NCBI RefSeq assembly: GCF_008370685.1
Contig: NZ_VTZU01000020.1
Location: 30,625 to 94,624 of the forward strand
From: Aquimarina sp. RZ0
Lineage (GTDB): Bacteria; Bacteroidota; Bacteroidia; Flavobacteriales; Flavobacteriaceae
Reading direction: 5' to 3'
DNA: 64,000 bases
Made by a program: the position numbers and the translations under genes. Numbering within the stretch: the stretch's first letter is position 1; every line of letters starts with the position of its first letter. Below the pieces are notes generated by a model. The model was not told where the DNA came from. It worked only from the letters and a program-made list of their open reading frames with translations, and ran no database searches. Shown here in pieces: positions 15,812 through 30,800 of the stretch.

Positions 15812-18800
15812 TTATTTTCTTAATTGGCTGACCCATTCATTTAAAAATGGTTTTTTTATTATATTAAAATGATCACCTTTAGAATTGATTACTTCAACTG
15901 ACTTATAATAGGAAGACCAGCCAAGTGCATGATCATCAAACTCAACAAAGGATGTATTAGCTTTAACAAGCAGGATATTATCTTGAAGCTTTTTAGATAA
16001 ATTGTATTTGATATTCATGGAATGAGTGTATAAATCATAGATAAGAGAGAAGATTTTTTTATTTACTTTAGCTTCCTTTTCTATCAAATAATTATAAATT
16101 AAATTAAGTCTACTTTTTTTAGGGCGTTTAGATATTTTTTGACAAAATTCTATGATTTCTTTTTCCTCAACAGCCAACTGTAATTGTTTACATAACAGAT
16201 GAATAAAGAATGCTATCTTTTCTTTAGATTTCATCTGTAAAGTATTTGTATAACTGTCTATTAGGACAATACATTCTACTTCTATGTTCTTACTTTTCAA
16301 TAATCCTAACAGTTCGAAGAGAACTATTCCTCCAAAGCTGTGAGCATATAAAGTAATTTTGTTTTTGGTACTGATCTCCTGTATCCTATCACAATAATGT
16401 TCTGCAATTGATTCTATGGATGTAAGTGGTTGTTCTCCATCAAACCCAACCATGTTAATACCATAAACTGTTTCCTCTATTACATTCTCAGCTAATTCGT
16501 AGTAGCCGTCAACTATTCCAGGCATTCCAGGTATAATAATTGCCACAGTTTTCTTTTTTCCTTCTTTAAAACAGACCACATGTTTATCTAGACTAGAAAT
16601 AGAATTACCTTTAGATTTAATGTGATCGATAATTAAATTAATAAAATCATCTATCGTTTCTAATTGAAAAATCAATCCTATTTTAAGTCTTATCCCAAAT
16701 TTCAAATTAACCGATTGAACTAATTGAAGAATTTCTATAGAGTTTATATTCAAATCAAACAAAGAAGTATTAAGATCTAATTTGGATAATGAAAACTCAA
16801 AAACTTCTTCAAAAATAGCATATAGACTCTTAATAGTATCTAAATCAATTTTATCAAAACCAGAATTTGTTATTACTTCTGCTGGGTTAGATTCATTGGA
16901 ATGATTTGATAGTAAAGAGCTTTCTTTTTCCTCTATATTTTCAGAATCTACTGAATTCGTAGGATACTCTTCCAGAATTAGATGGGCGTTTACACCTCCA
17001 ACGGCATAGCTATTTAATGCAGCTCTTCTTGGGTAGGTTCCATTCTTCCAATACACTGCATCCTTGCTCAAAATTAGAGAATGGTTTTGATCTATTTCAG
17101 AGTTGACATTCTCCAATCCTGGTATTCCAGGTATAGTTTTGTTTTCAAAAGCCTTCAACACCTTTATCAAAGATGCCATTCCTGAAACTAGTTCAGAATG
17201 TCCAACAGTGGGTTTGATCGTTCCTATAAACCATTTCTTATTTGCATCTTTAGAATGTTGCTTATAGGTAGAATTTATAACACTTAACTCTAAAGCATCT
17301 GCCACTCGATTAGCTATACCGTGCGCTTCTATATAATCTATAGTATCTACATTAATACTTGTATTGGATATACATCTACTAATTGTTTCCTTTATTCCTT
17401 TGGAATTTGGTGCTTCAAATGAAAGGTTTTTACCTCCATGATGCACATAACTCCCTTTAATTATGCCTAATATTTTGTCACCTTCCTTTTTTGCTTTTTC
17501 TATTGGTTTTATTAGCATTATGCCAGCGCCTTCACTTCGAACAAAACCATTCGCTTCTTGACAAAAGCTTTTGGTTTCATTCGTTGGGCTAAGTATATCA
17601 AAACTATTATTTCCTATTTCATAAGTTGCATATAAAGGATTAATCACATTAACTCCTCCAACTAATACTTGCTCACATTCATTATTTCTAACACTTTGAA
17701 TTGCTCTGTGTAACGCAACATAAATGCTTGAACAATAAGTGTTAACCATTTCACTTGGGCCCTTTAGATTCAGTAGAAATGACAATCGATTAGGAATCAT
17801 ATATGCAATACTATTCTCTTCTAACCGATCTTTGGTACTATCAGGAAAGTCTTGCTGAAGACCTAAAAAGACTCCTGTTTTACTTCCTCTAATACTCATA
17901 GGGTTTAACCCTACACTATTCATTGCTTGACCTAAAACACAACAAATCAACCTTTCTTGTCTACCTAAGTTATTAGATTCCTTTTCTGATATTAGAAGTT
18001 TAGATAAATACTCCAAAATAGTTTTATCGTCAATACTATTCCAGAAGTTCTTTTCTTTTTTCTTACCATTGTTCAATGGTTTACCAGAAACTATATTACT
18101 CCATAGCTCGTCTATATTGCTTGCTTTTGGAAATAAACCTCCGACACATACAATTGCCATATCATTGCAATCACTTTTGGTACTTTCAGCATTTAAATGT
18201 GAAGTATTTGTATTTTTAAGTATTTGAGAAGTTATATTACTATTCTTGTTACCAATATTGATTGAAGCAGAATCATCTCCTCCAAAAATTTCCTTAACTC
18301 TTGAAGCTTGGTTCTCACAAAAATAATTGGTAAGATTATGAAGATTAGAGAACTCGAATAAGAGGGTTTTCGGCAATGTTCCAAAATCTTTCTCCAAAAA
18401 ATTAATCAGCTCAACGGCAAGTATAGAATCGGCACCATAATCACTGAAATCTGTGCTAACATCTATTTGATCTTTTGGTACTTTTAAGATCTCATTAATT
18501 GATTTTTTAAGGTATTCTAGTACTTTGTTAGAAGTTATATCACTTATTTGCGTTTCTTTAATTTCCTGATTATCTATTGAGTTATGAAATAGAGATTTAA
18601 TAATTTTCTTTTTATTTCCATAAAGTAACATCATTTGATGTGAGTCATGTTTTATTGAAGTAGAAAAGCCATCTATTCCTATCTTAGCAGAAATAGATTC
18701 CAGCCCGAATTGATTTTTCATCCATTCTTTAGCATTATCAGGAATATTCATTCCACCATCTTCCCAGTATGGATAAATAATACTCCTCGTAAACCCTTTT

Positions 18801-21800
18801 CGAGTTTCTTTCCTAACCAATTCATTACGGTATTCTGAAAAATTATCTAAATAAGCATTAGCAGCTGCATAATCCGAGCCTATAATCCCAGCTATCCCAT
18901 CTAAATTAGCGGAGATAGAAGATGTCATAATAAAAAACTGAAGTTTATCGCTGCTAGTTTGTTCATCTAAATTATTAGTCCCTATTAATTTAGGTTTTAA
19001 AACCTCTTCAATATCTGCTTCATTTTTAGTTGTAATATCTAAATTACCAACAACGCCTGCACAATGTATAATCCCATTTATTTCGTTGTGGGTATCCCTT
19101 ATTTTTTCTAGAGTAATTTTCAATGAATCTCTATTGCTTATATCACATTGAAAGTATGATGCCCCTTTAATGGTTTCCAAATCCTTTAATTTTTCTTTGG
19201 ATAAGCTAGAACGTCCTATTAACAATGGCTTACAACCCCAATATTCTGCAATATATTTTGCAAAAGTTCGACCGATTGACCCCATCCCCCCAGTGATGAT
19301 GCATGTTTTGGGTTTGTTGAAATTAAAATTTGGTTTTCTTGATACATCAACTTGTTTGAATGTACGAACTGTTCTTTTACCATTTATATATCTTATCTCT
19401 ACATCATTATTACCTTTCTCTTGCTCCAAAACGGATAGTAATTCAGAACTTTTTAGAATAGACAAAGAATCAACACTAATAATTTTACCCTTTATAAATG
19501 AAGCATCCAAAGACAATGCTTTGAAGATTCCGGAAACAAAAGCAAATCTTCTCCAATCTTTTCTTTCAATCAATACATATATTGTAGTATTGTCTCTTGA
19601 TTTACTCAACTTTTTAATTCTTGAAAAAACATTATGAAAGAGAGAATTAGAATCAATACCTGGAGCTAAATTGACTGTTTCACCATCAAATTTCGATTTA
19701 AAAAATGACACTAATTCACTCTCACATTTAGGTAAAATCAATATTTCTTTATTTGTGTCATTCCCGATAGTCAAGGCTTTTTTATGGTTCCAAATTGATT
19801 CCAAACATACTAGATCACTTACTGGTAAAATGTTTTGCTTATCTTTTAAATTGGTAGCTTCTCTTGCTGAAAAATCTCTCAATGTAGCTATTAGCTCTCC
19901 ATTTTTGCCAAGAAGATCGAAGTTATAATGTTGTACTGAGGATGATGCGTTATTGTTTTCGTGTTTCCAACACACAGAATAAACTATCTTTTTTGGGTTT
20001 CCGTAAATTTTGAAATCTGATAAACTAAAAGGAATCTCTAAAACAATCCCTTCCTGCCTTTTTAAATGAAAACCTATCCCTGCTCTTAACAGCGTATCAA
20101 ATTGAGCTGGGTGAAAATGAAAAATATCTTCTTTGAATTGTGCTGGGTTTAAGGAAAGAATGGAATAAGAAGAACCATAATTTAATTTTTCGGAACATTG
20201 AAAGGAGGGGCCATATCCATATCCATTTTCAATCATTAAATTATCACAGGCTTCCCCGGAGATAAATTCATCACATTCTAAAAATAATTGTTGAATGTTT
20301 ATTCTTTCGGGTTCCTTCACTTCTAAAGTACTTAAAACCCCATTGCAATGGATCACATTTCCCATAGAAGATATTTCAAATTTAAAATGATCATCTTCCA
20401 AATACAAACGTGTTGTTATTTCTCCTTTAATTTGATCTATTGCCATTGGTGCTAACCAAACCAGATCTGATATCCCAGTTATTTTTTGCCCTAATGCTCT
20501 TTCTCCCAATTCTCTTGCCATCTCTAAATATGCCACTCCTGGAAGTAACTTTTCTCCATAAATTTTATGATCTTCAAAAAAGAATTCTTGTCCTGTAAAC
20601 ATACTACTGTAGGAAACAGAAAAAGCATTTGAATTATTTATGTGAATTAATGGATGTAATATATTTAACCTATTTTTACTGATATTAATATGGCTTGGAG
20701 TTAACCAATACCTTTCTCTAGCAAAAGGATACTTAGGTAAGTTTATTTTATTAGGAGTATTGTCTTTATTGTAAAGTAGTCTCCAATCTATGGTTACTCC
20801 CTTTGTCCATAACTGAGCCAATGCTTTTGTTTGTTGTGTAGAGATAGCTGTTTGAATATAGGCTTCCCCTGCCTCTCCCTCTAATAAAAAGTTATTTTTA
20901 TCTTTCTTAATGTTACCTGTTAAAAATCCTTCTGTTTGCCCCTGTTTAAATCTATGTAGTTGTTCTTGTAACTTTTCTTTATCCTCAACAATAAAAGCTA
21001 CTCGTTCTTCCATAAAATCTCTACCTACCTGTAATGTATAGGCAATATCATATAAATCTAAACCTGGGTTTGATATTATATAATCCTCTAAGTTATTAGC
21101 TTGATACTCTAATCTTTCCTTGTTCTTAGCAGAAAGTAATACGATAGCAGCAGTATTGTTTTCATAAGTACTTTTTGGTTTAGGGATATACTCTTCTATT
21201 ATAATATGAGCGTTAGCACCTCCAAACCCAAAACTACTTATACCGGCAACTCGAGCTTTGTTATCTCTAGATTCCCAAGCCTTAGTTTCTTGTTGTAAAT
21301 AAAAAGGACTCTTACTCAATTGAAGATATTCATTTGGTGTCTCTAAATGAACATTCCCCGGAAGTGTCTTATACTTTAATGACAATAACACCTTGACGAC
21401 CCCTGCTATTCCTGCTGCCGCTTCCAAGTGACCAATATTAGTCTTTACACTACCAATACTACAATAAGGAATCTCTGGAATATCATAATCATTCTCCTTA
21501 TAGAGCTGATTAAATGCTAATTTCAGACCTTCTATTTCTATAGGATCTCCTAAAGATGTGCCTGTACCGTGCGCTTCTATATAACTAACATCACGAGGAT
21601 CAATTCCTGAAGAACGGTAAGCTTTAAGTAATAAATCTTTTTGGGCATTAGGGTTAGGAGAGGTTAAAGTATTGGCCTTGCCTCCATGATTTTCTGCGGT
21701 ACCTTTAATCACCCCATATATATGATCTCCATCCGATTCTGCTTTATCAAGTGATTTCAAAATAATAGTTCCTACCCCTTCGCCTCGAACATATCCATTT

Positions 21801-24800
21801 GCTTTCTGATCAAAGGTTTTACATCTACCATCTTCACTCAACATACCAGCTTGGCTAAATGACAAGGTTAGTTCTGGAGAAAGTAAGGCATTCACTCCTC
21901 CGGCAATAGCCATATCACAATGACCCTGCTCAATATGTTCAACTGCTCGATGAATTGCTATTAATGAACTACTGCAAGCCGTATCAACAGGTTCACTTGG
22001 ACCATGCAAGTCTAATAAATAGGAAATGCGATTAACAAGGACTGAATGAGATGATCCTGTAGGGTATTGCGCCTGACTTACTAAATCTGTCTGATCACTC
22101 AATAATAATGAATAGTCCGAACTAGCAACTCCTACAAAAACACCTGTATTACTACCTTTGATCTGAGTGGTTGATATACAAGCATCCTCTAATGCTTGAT
22201 ACACCGATTCAAGAATCATACGTTGTTGAGGATCCATCAATTCTGCTTCTCGAGGGGATATCCCAAAAAATAAAGGATCAAACTTATCGATATCTCTAAT
22301 AAAACCTCCCCATTTGGCTTTGGTTTTGCCTTTTTCTTCTTTAGGATCTCCGTAGTAGTGTCTCCAATCCCATCGATCGCTAGGAATCTCTGTAATTAAA
22401 TCCTCATTATTCTTAATATGATCCCAAAATATCTCAACATCAGGAGAACCTGGAAAACGACCACTCATCCCAACTATGGCAACGCCTCTTGAAAGCTTTT
22501 TAGTAGTCTGCGAAGTTAAAATTCTACTATCTTTTTTTGAACCTAAAAATCTTGACCTATTTTCTCTAAAAGATCGAACTTGTTCTTGTTGAACGATTAA
22601 ACTTGGTACATCTTTTTTTCCTAAAGAGACTGAATGCTTCTTAAATAATTTCTCAGAATAATCCTTTGTTAGATATATGGCCAACCCCTCAATAGTAGGA
22701 TAATTATAAAATGTAGTAGGCATTAATTCCAAATCATAATAACTATTAAGTTCATTACTAAATCGAGTGAGTAATATCGAATCAAAACCATAATCTCCCA
22801 ACTCTTCATCTATGCCTATATTACTAACATCTAGTTTTAGTAAACTAGAAGCTATTTCTAATATCTGTGTTGTTACTTTCTCCTGTAATTCTGAGGTCTC
22901 TTTAATAGAATCCCCGGTCGAGCTAACTGCGATAGACCTTTTTGATAGTAATTTGTTATTTATTTTATCTCGATCACCAAATGCTACAACCCCTTGAACA
23001 AATGAACTTCCAAGAAGCGCATCAAAAGCTTTAACCCCTTCTAATGTAGGTAAGACAGACATACCCCAGTAGTTCTCTAAAAAGTGGGCACTCTCTTGAT
23101 CGATTTGCATACCGCCTTCTGCCCACAAAGGCCAGTTAATACTTAATGTCTTTCCCTGTCTTTCTCCTTGTAATCGCTTCTCCTCGCGATATAAAGCATA
23201 ATCATCCAAGTACGCATTAGCACTAGAATAGTCTGATTGTCCTATATTACCGATAACACTTGCTATTGATGAAAAGAAGACCATAAAATCAAGAGACTCT
23301 CCTTTCGATAGCTCATCTAAATGCTTAACACCTGTAACCTTTGAAGAAAATACAGTACTTACTTCTTCTGATGTTTTCTTATCAATAAGACTATCTCTAA
23401 CAACACCAGCACTATGAATAATACCATCTAATCTACCATGAACTGTTTTAATTTCTGATATCAAAGAGGCAACTTCTTCCTTTTTACTTACATCACAACA
23501 ATAATAACTCGCATTTGAAAATTTAGAAAGTATAAAGCTCTTTTCATCTGTCAATCTGCTACGACCAGTAAGAATCAGATGAACACCGCTTGTCTTATTG
23601 ATATGGGATGCAAAAACCTGACCTAATCCACCAAAACCTCCAGTGATTAAATACACTCCTCCCTCTTTGATAGTAAGAGATTCTTTACCAAAAGAATATG
23701 GTAATAAATCAAGGGTTCTTATTTCTCTTTTACCGCCTATATAGCGTACTTCAACATCTGTAGTATATTGTTCTTTATCAAGTATTGACAAAAGCGTATC
23801 TAATGATGTAAGAGAAAAACTTTCTACTCCTAAAACTTTACCCGATATCTTAGCATTTTCTAGATTAGTCGTTTTTAATAAACCTCTCACAAAACTATAA
23901 TCAAGATATTGAGCATTTTCGTAAACTACCGTGATATGAACTTGTATATTATCCTTTAGTTTTGAACGTACTTCTTCTAATACACTTACAAAATATGATG
24001 CTTCTGAATCCCCTTTTAGAACAGATACATCTACGGCTAGTTCTTCTTTTAACAAATCCGCCAGTTCAACAGGCGCTCCTGCTAATAATATCAATTGTGA
24101 ACCCAATGATGGATCAGATAAGGGAGCTGGAGAAGGTGACCAAATATTACTATAAAAATGAACTCCTTTTCTCGTATCTGCTGGTGGCTTTGTAGCATTG
24201 CTTAATGGAAGAACAACAAAATCCTTGAAACGAACTAATACTTCGCCTAATTCATCCAAAATATCTATATCATATCGAGTTACTTTATCTACTGTTCTAC
24301 CTGAGTTATTACGCTTTACATAACACCATACGGTCTCTGGAAGATTTTTATAAATCGTTAATTCTTTAATACTGAAAGGAAGTGGTGGATCTGTTGGTGG
24401 TTCTTCTCCCAAAGTAAAACCTATACAGCTTTGTAAAGCACTATCCAAAATACCAGGCTGTAATACATAGCCCTCCTCTTTAGGAAGCGTAATCCTGGAT
24501 AGAACAGCTGAATCACTATACCAAAGTTGTTCTATACCCTGAAAACTAGTACCATAAAATAAACCTATACCTTTAAAAAAATCATAACACCAGTCTTTCT
24601 CTTTACTTTTGGTGAACTGAGACTTAAGAGAGGGTAAATTATAAGCTGGAACAGCTGAAAAACTATCGATACTTAACTTTCCTTGACTATGAAGTTGTTC
24701 TTCTGATTTATTACTATACACATCATAACCAAAACCATCTTCCACCGGATAAATACTTATACTTATCTTCTCAGGGCTATTGTTCACCCATATAGGACGC

Positions 24801-27800
24801 ATCCAAGTAATATCTTTAAGTTGTGTTACTGAACTTCCAATACTCAAATCACCAGCTATCCGTGCAAGTTCCAAGTAAGCAACACCAGGTAATACTTTAG
24901 CTCCTCCTACTTTATGATCTAATAAAAAAGATTCTTTGCCTGTATATATACTCGTATATTTTTGAGCTTCAAGGGTGGACTCATTATGATGAAGTAGTGG
25001 ATGTAATACATCCTTACTTCTTGATGACAAATCAAAAGACTGATCAGGAATCCAATAACGCTCCCTGGCAAAAGGATAGGTAGGTAAACTTATTCTATTA
25101 GGTGTGTGACCTTTTTCATAAAACAATCCCCAATCTATAGTCACACCTCTTATCCATAATTGTGCTATCGATAATAAATCTTTATTCTTTATAGCTGTAG
25201 ACAAGTATTCTGCAACTGGTACTCCTTCAATAACTGAAACTTCCTTTGATGCTTTTATATTGCCCTGTAAAAACCCTGTAGAATTACCCAAATTAAATTT
25301 AGACAAAGCATCTTTTAACTCCAATTTATCACTAACAACAAAGGCCAATCGCTCCTCCATACTCTCTCTACCAACCTGTAATGTGTAGGCTATATCATAT
25401 AAATCTAATGCAGGATGCAATTCTAAATATTCTGATAAATTAATCGCCTGATCTTTTAAACGATCCTTGTTCCTGGCTGATAATACTATTATAACAGGAG
25501 CATTACTTATATAAGGACTCTTAAATCTTTCTATATATTCTTCTAAAACAATGTGGGCATTTGTACCACTAAATCCGAAACTACTAACAGCAGCTTTTCT
25601 TGATTGATTACTATCAACTTTCCATTCTTTTAATAATGTATTGACATAAAAAGGACTTCCTGCTAAATTTATATGCTCATTGAGAGTCTGATAATTAAGT
25701 GTAGGAGGTATTTGCTTATTCTTAATAGATAATAATACTTTAATAACTCCTATAACACCAGCTGCTGTTAGTGTATGACCAACATTTGTTTTTACACTTC
25801 CTATACCGCAATAATTTTCATTTTCAGTATAAGACTTAAATGAACGCTTTAAAGCTTTTATTTCAATTGGATCACCCAATTTAGTACCAGTTCCATGAGT
25901 CTCAACATACGTTATAGTTGAAGGATCAATATTATATTTTCTATAGACTTCTTCTTGCAAAAGATTTTGCGAATTAACATTTGGAGCCGTTATGCCATTC
26001 GTTTTTCCATCTTGATTGATCGCACTACCTTTAATTACTCCATAAATTCTATCGCCATCAATCTCTGCTTTGCTTAACGATTTCAATAATAAAACACCAA
26101 CAGCTTCACCAGGTACAAAACCATTAGCCATATTGTCAAAAGTATGGCACTTCCCATCTTCACTTAGCATACCTGATTTACTGGTCGCGATATGCATTCG
26201 CTCTGAAGTCATTACATATACTCCGCCTGCTAATGCTGTTTCACATTCACCTATTCTAATACTTTGACAAGCCTGATGAATAGCAACAAGACTACTTGAA
26301 CAAGCTGTATCTATTGAGATAGCGGGGCCATCTAAATTTAAGTGATAAGATATTCGACCTGCTAATATAGAAGATGATGTACCTGTAAAAGTATGGTTGT
26401 CCATTTCTTCTTGCTCAATATTAATCATATAATCACCTTGTCCTACCCCCACAAATACCCCACATTTTTGATCAGATAATGATGTACTCGTATATCCAGA
26501 ATCTTCAATAGCTTTCCAACTTTCTTCTATAAACAAACGTTGTTGAGGATCCATGCGTTCGGCTTCTCTAGGAGAAATATTAAAAAATAATGGATCAAAT
26601 TTATCTTCATCATCAAGATATCCCATCCATTTAGCATAACTCTTTCCTTCAACTTTTCTATCCTTATCAAAGAAATGAGCAATTGACCATTTTCTATTCG
26701 GAACTTCTTTTATACTATTTTTCCCATTTTTTATATTTTCCCAGAACTCATTTATGTTTGCTGCATCAGGGAATTTACCACTCATACCAATAATAGCAAT
26801 ATCATCAACACCTTTATCAGCGTATTCTGCTTTTGTTACATTTTGAAGCGAATCTAATTTGACTAAAGTAAGATCTTCTTCTTCCGAAATTAAAAAACTA
26901 CTTTTCTCATCAAGATTTATTTTCAGATCCGATTGTTCCATTACACCTTCCTCATTTAAACACTCATTATCAACATATTGGATCAACTCATTAGATTCTT
27001 CCAAAATCAAGTTTGATAACTTTTTTATAGTGTAATAATCGTATAAAGTAATGGCTTCGAGATTAATATTAAATTCATCATTTATCAAGCGAATAAGTTC
27101 TACTCCATTGATAGAGTCTAATCCAATATCTACAAATGAGACATTTTCATCAATTTCATTATTTGGAATATGAAGTACTTCTTCAAATAGTATCTTCAGC
27201 TTTTTTGTAACTGTAGAAACATTTAATAAAGCTTTTTGCTGATCTATTTCCTTAGTATGATTTACTATTCTTGATAATTTAGTAACCTTTTCATTTTTGT
27301 CATTATCAATGCCGGATTCAGATTTTTCATTTATTATTTTGTCGGAAGTGGGCTTAATAAGTATTTTAGAATCTTTTTTAAGGTAGTCATTTTGTTGATC
27401 AAATTCCTTTAGAATTAAATCTGACAATTTTTTGATAGTGAAATAATCATATAAAATTATGGCTTCAAAATTCAGATTAAAAGTATTGTTTATTGACCGA
27501 ATAAGCTCAACACCACTGATGGAGTCAAGACCTAGTTCTGTAAAGGCTATTTCTTCATCTATTTCGTTTGCAGGAATATGAAGTACTGTTTCAAAAAGCT
27601 TTTTAAGTTTTTGAATATAATATTTTGAACTATTTGCTGAAACATCATAGTTATTAGAGGTTTTTAGGTCTCTCTTTAAATCTTTCAGTTTAATAGTACT
27701 TCTGTTAGTTTGTATAAAAGGAACAGGTGTTTGAGGTATCAGATCTTTTACATCATTTAATCTTATTTTTGTTTTCGCCCCTGAGGATTTTTTTTCCTCT

Positions 27801-30800
27801 AATAATGTGCCATTAGACAACAAAGAATCAGATATTTCTTGTCTTTTAAAACTTCGTTTTATTTGAGATGCGACTTCTTCTGTATGAAAAGTTAACTCAT
27901 GCATCTTTTCTTCTTCACTGATATACTTTTGCAATGATAAAAGCAAATCTGATGACATATGTTTTTTTAATATTTCTAATGTTTTTCTAGGTTTTAAGCT
28001 TAATTCTTTTGCTATTCTAAGAGCTTCATTTAAAACATCTTTTGTTACAATTATAGAAGTACCTCTTGATTTTATTTCAGATCCTTTCAAATGTCTGGCC
28101 GTATAGAGCATTTCTGTAGCCAAAGGTTTACCCAATTTCTCTCCAAGAATGTATGTTGCTCCCATTCCAGGTGTAAAACCATATTTCATGAAATTAGCCG
28201 TGTATATGGAATTTTCAGACATTAAAACAATATCACCGTAAAGTCCAAATAACATTCCTCCTCCAAATGCATGTCCTTGCATAGCGGTTATTACTGGGAT
28301 ATCAAACTCTAATAAGCCTTTATATAAAAATGGAAAATCAGTAAATCTTCCTTTTTTGGAAGCTATATTTTGTAAACTTTCCTGGGAACCTCCCATACAA
28401 AATATATTATCATATCCGGTTAGTACTACTACCTTTAAATTTTTATTTTTCCTTAAGTCAAAAAAGGTTTTTTGCAAACTCTTAATCAAATTAAGGGTAA
28501 ACATATTTTTAGATTCTTTGGATTGTATTTTTACTAGTGCGATTCCTTCATTCAATATTTTTGTACTAATTTCTTCACCAACAACATGATCAATATTTTG
28601 TTGTATTTGTTCACTTTCCCAAATAGAATCAGTATCTGATGTTATTAAAGTATTTTTATTTTTCTGTTTAGAAAGATTTACAGAATTATAACTATCAAAC
28701 CAATACCTTTCTCTAGCAAAAGGATACTTAGGTAAGTTTATTTTATTAGGAGTATTGTCTTTATTGTAAAGTAGTCTCCAATCTATGGTTACTCCCTTTG
28801 TCCATAACTGAGCCAATGCTTTTGTTTGTTGTGTAGAGATAGCTGTTTGAATATAGGCTTCCCCTGCCTCTCCCTCTAATAAAAAGTTATTTTTATCTTT
28901 CTTAATGTTACCTGTTAAAAATCCTTCTGTTTGCCCCTGTTTAAATCTATGTAGTTGTTCTTGTAACTTTTCTTTATCCTCAACAATAAAAGCTACTCGT
29001 TCTTCCATAAAATCTCTACCTACCTGTAATGTATAGGCAATATCATATAAATCTAAACCTGGGTTTGATATTATATAATCCTCTAAGTTATTAGCTTGAT
29101 ACTCTAATCTTTCCTTGTTCTTAGCAGAAAGTAATACGATAGCAGCAGTATTGTTTTCATAAGTACTTTTTGGTTTAGGGATATACTCTTCTATTATAAT
29201 ATGAGCGTTAGCACCTCCAAACCCAAAACTACTTATACCGGCAACTCGAGCTTTGTTATCTCTAGATTCCCAAGCCTTAGTTTCTTGTTGTAAATAAAAA
29301 GGACTCTTACTCAATTGAAGATATTCATTTGGTGTCTCTAAATGAACATTCCCCGGAAGTGTCTTATACTTTAATGACAATAACACCTTGACGACCCCTG
29401 CTATTCCTGCTGCCGCTTCCAAGTGACCAATATTAGTCTTTACACTACCAATACTACAATAAGGAATCTCTGGAATATCATAATCATTCTCCTTATAGAG
29501 CTGATTAAATGCTAATTTCAGACCTTCTATTTCTATAGGATCTCCTAAAGATGTGCCTGTACCGTGCGCTTCTATATAACTAACATCACGAGGATCAATT
29601 CCTGAAGAACGGTAAGCTTTAAGTAATAAATCTTTTTGGGCATTAGGGTTAGGAGAGGTTAAAGTATTGGCCTTGCCTCCATGATTTTCTGCGGTACCTT
29701 TAATCACCCCATATATATGATCTCCATCCGATTCTGCTTTATCAAGTGATTTCAAAATAATAGTTCCTACCCCTTCGCCTCGAACATATCCATTTGCTTT
29801 CTGATCAAAGGTTTTACATCTACCATCTTCACTCAACATACCAGCTTGGCTAAATGACAAGGTTAGTTCTGGAGAAAGTAAGGCATTCACTCCTCCGGCA
29901 ATAGCCATATCACAATGACCCTGCTCAATATGTTCAACTGCTCGATGAATTGCTATTAATGAACTACTGCAAGCCGTATCAACAGGTTCACTTGGACCAT
30001 GCAAGTCTAATAAATAGGAAATGCGATTAACAAGGACTGAATGAGATGATCCTGTAGGGTATTGCGCCTGACTTACTAAATCTGTCTGATCACTCAATAA
30101 TAATGAATAGTCCGAACTAGCAACTCCTACAAAAACACCTGTATTACTACCTTTGATCTGAGTGGTTGATATACAAGCATCCTCTAATGCTTGATACACC
30201 GATTCAAGAATCATACGTTGTTGAGGATCCATCAATTCTGCTTCTCGAGGGGATATCCCAAAAAATAAAGGATCAAACTTATCGATATCTCTAATAAAAC
30301 CTCCCCATTTGGCTTTGGTTTTGCCTTTTTCTTCTTTAGGATCTCCGTAGTAGTGTCTCCAATCCCATCGATCGCTAGGAATCTCTGTAATTAAATCCTC
30401 ATTATTCTTAATATGATCCCAAAATATCTCAACATCAGGAGAACCTGGAAAACGACCACTCATCCCAACTATGGCAACGCCTCTTGAAAGCTTTTTAGTA
30501 GTCTGCGAAGTTAAAATTCTACTATCTTTTTTTGAACCTAAAAATCTTGACCTATTTTCTCTAAAAGATCGAACTTGTTCTTGTTGAACGATTAAACTTG
30601 GTACATCTTTTTTTCCTAAAGAGACTGAATGCTTCTTAAATAATTTCTCAGAATAATCCTTTGTTAGATATATGGCCAACCCCTCAATAGTAGGATAATT
30701 ATAAAATGTAGTAGGCATTAATTCCAAATCATAATAACTATTAAGTTCATTACTAAATCGAGTGAGTAATATCGAATCAAAACCATAATCTCCCAACTCT

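Noticed and set aside
19170..19637. Plus-strand frame of 155 codons within PKS3
   Set aside because: It lies opposite the KR of a clear PKS module and has no independent signal; other plus-strand frames over the PKS genes are the same kind of shadow.
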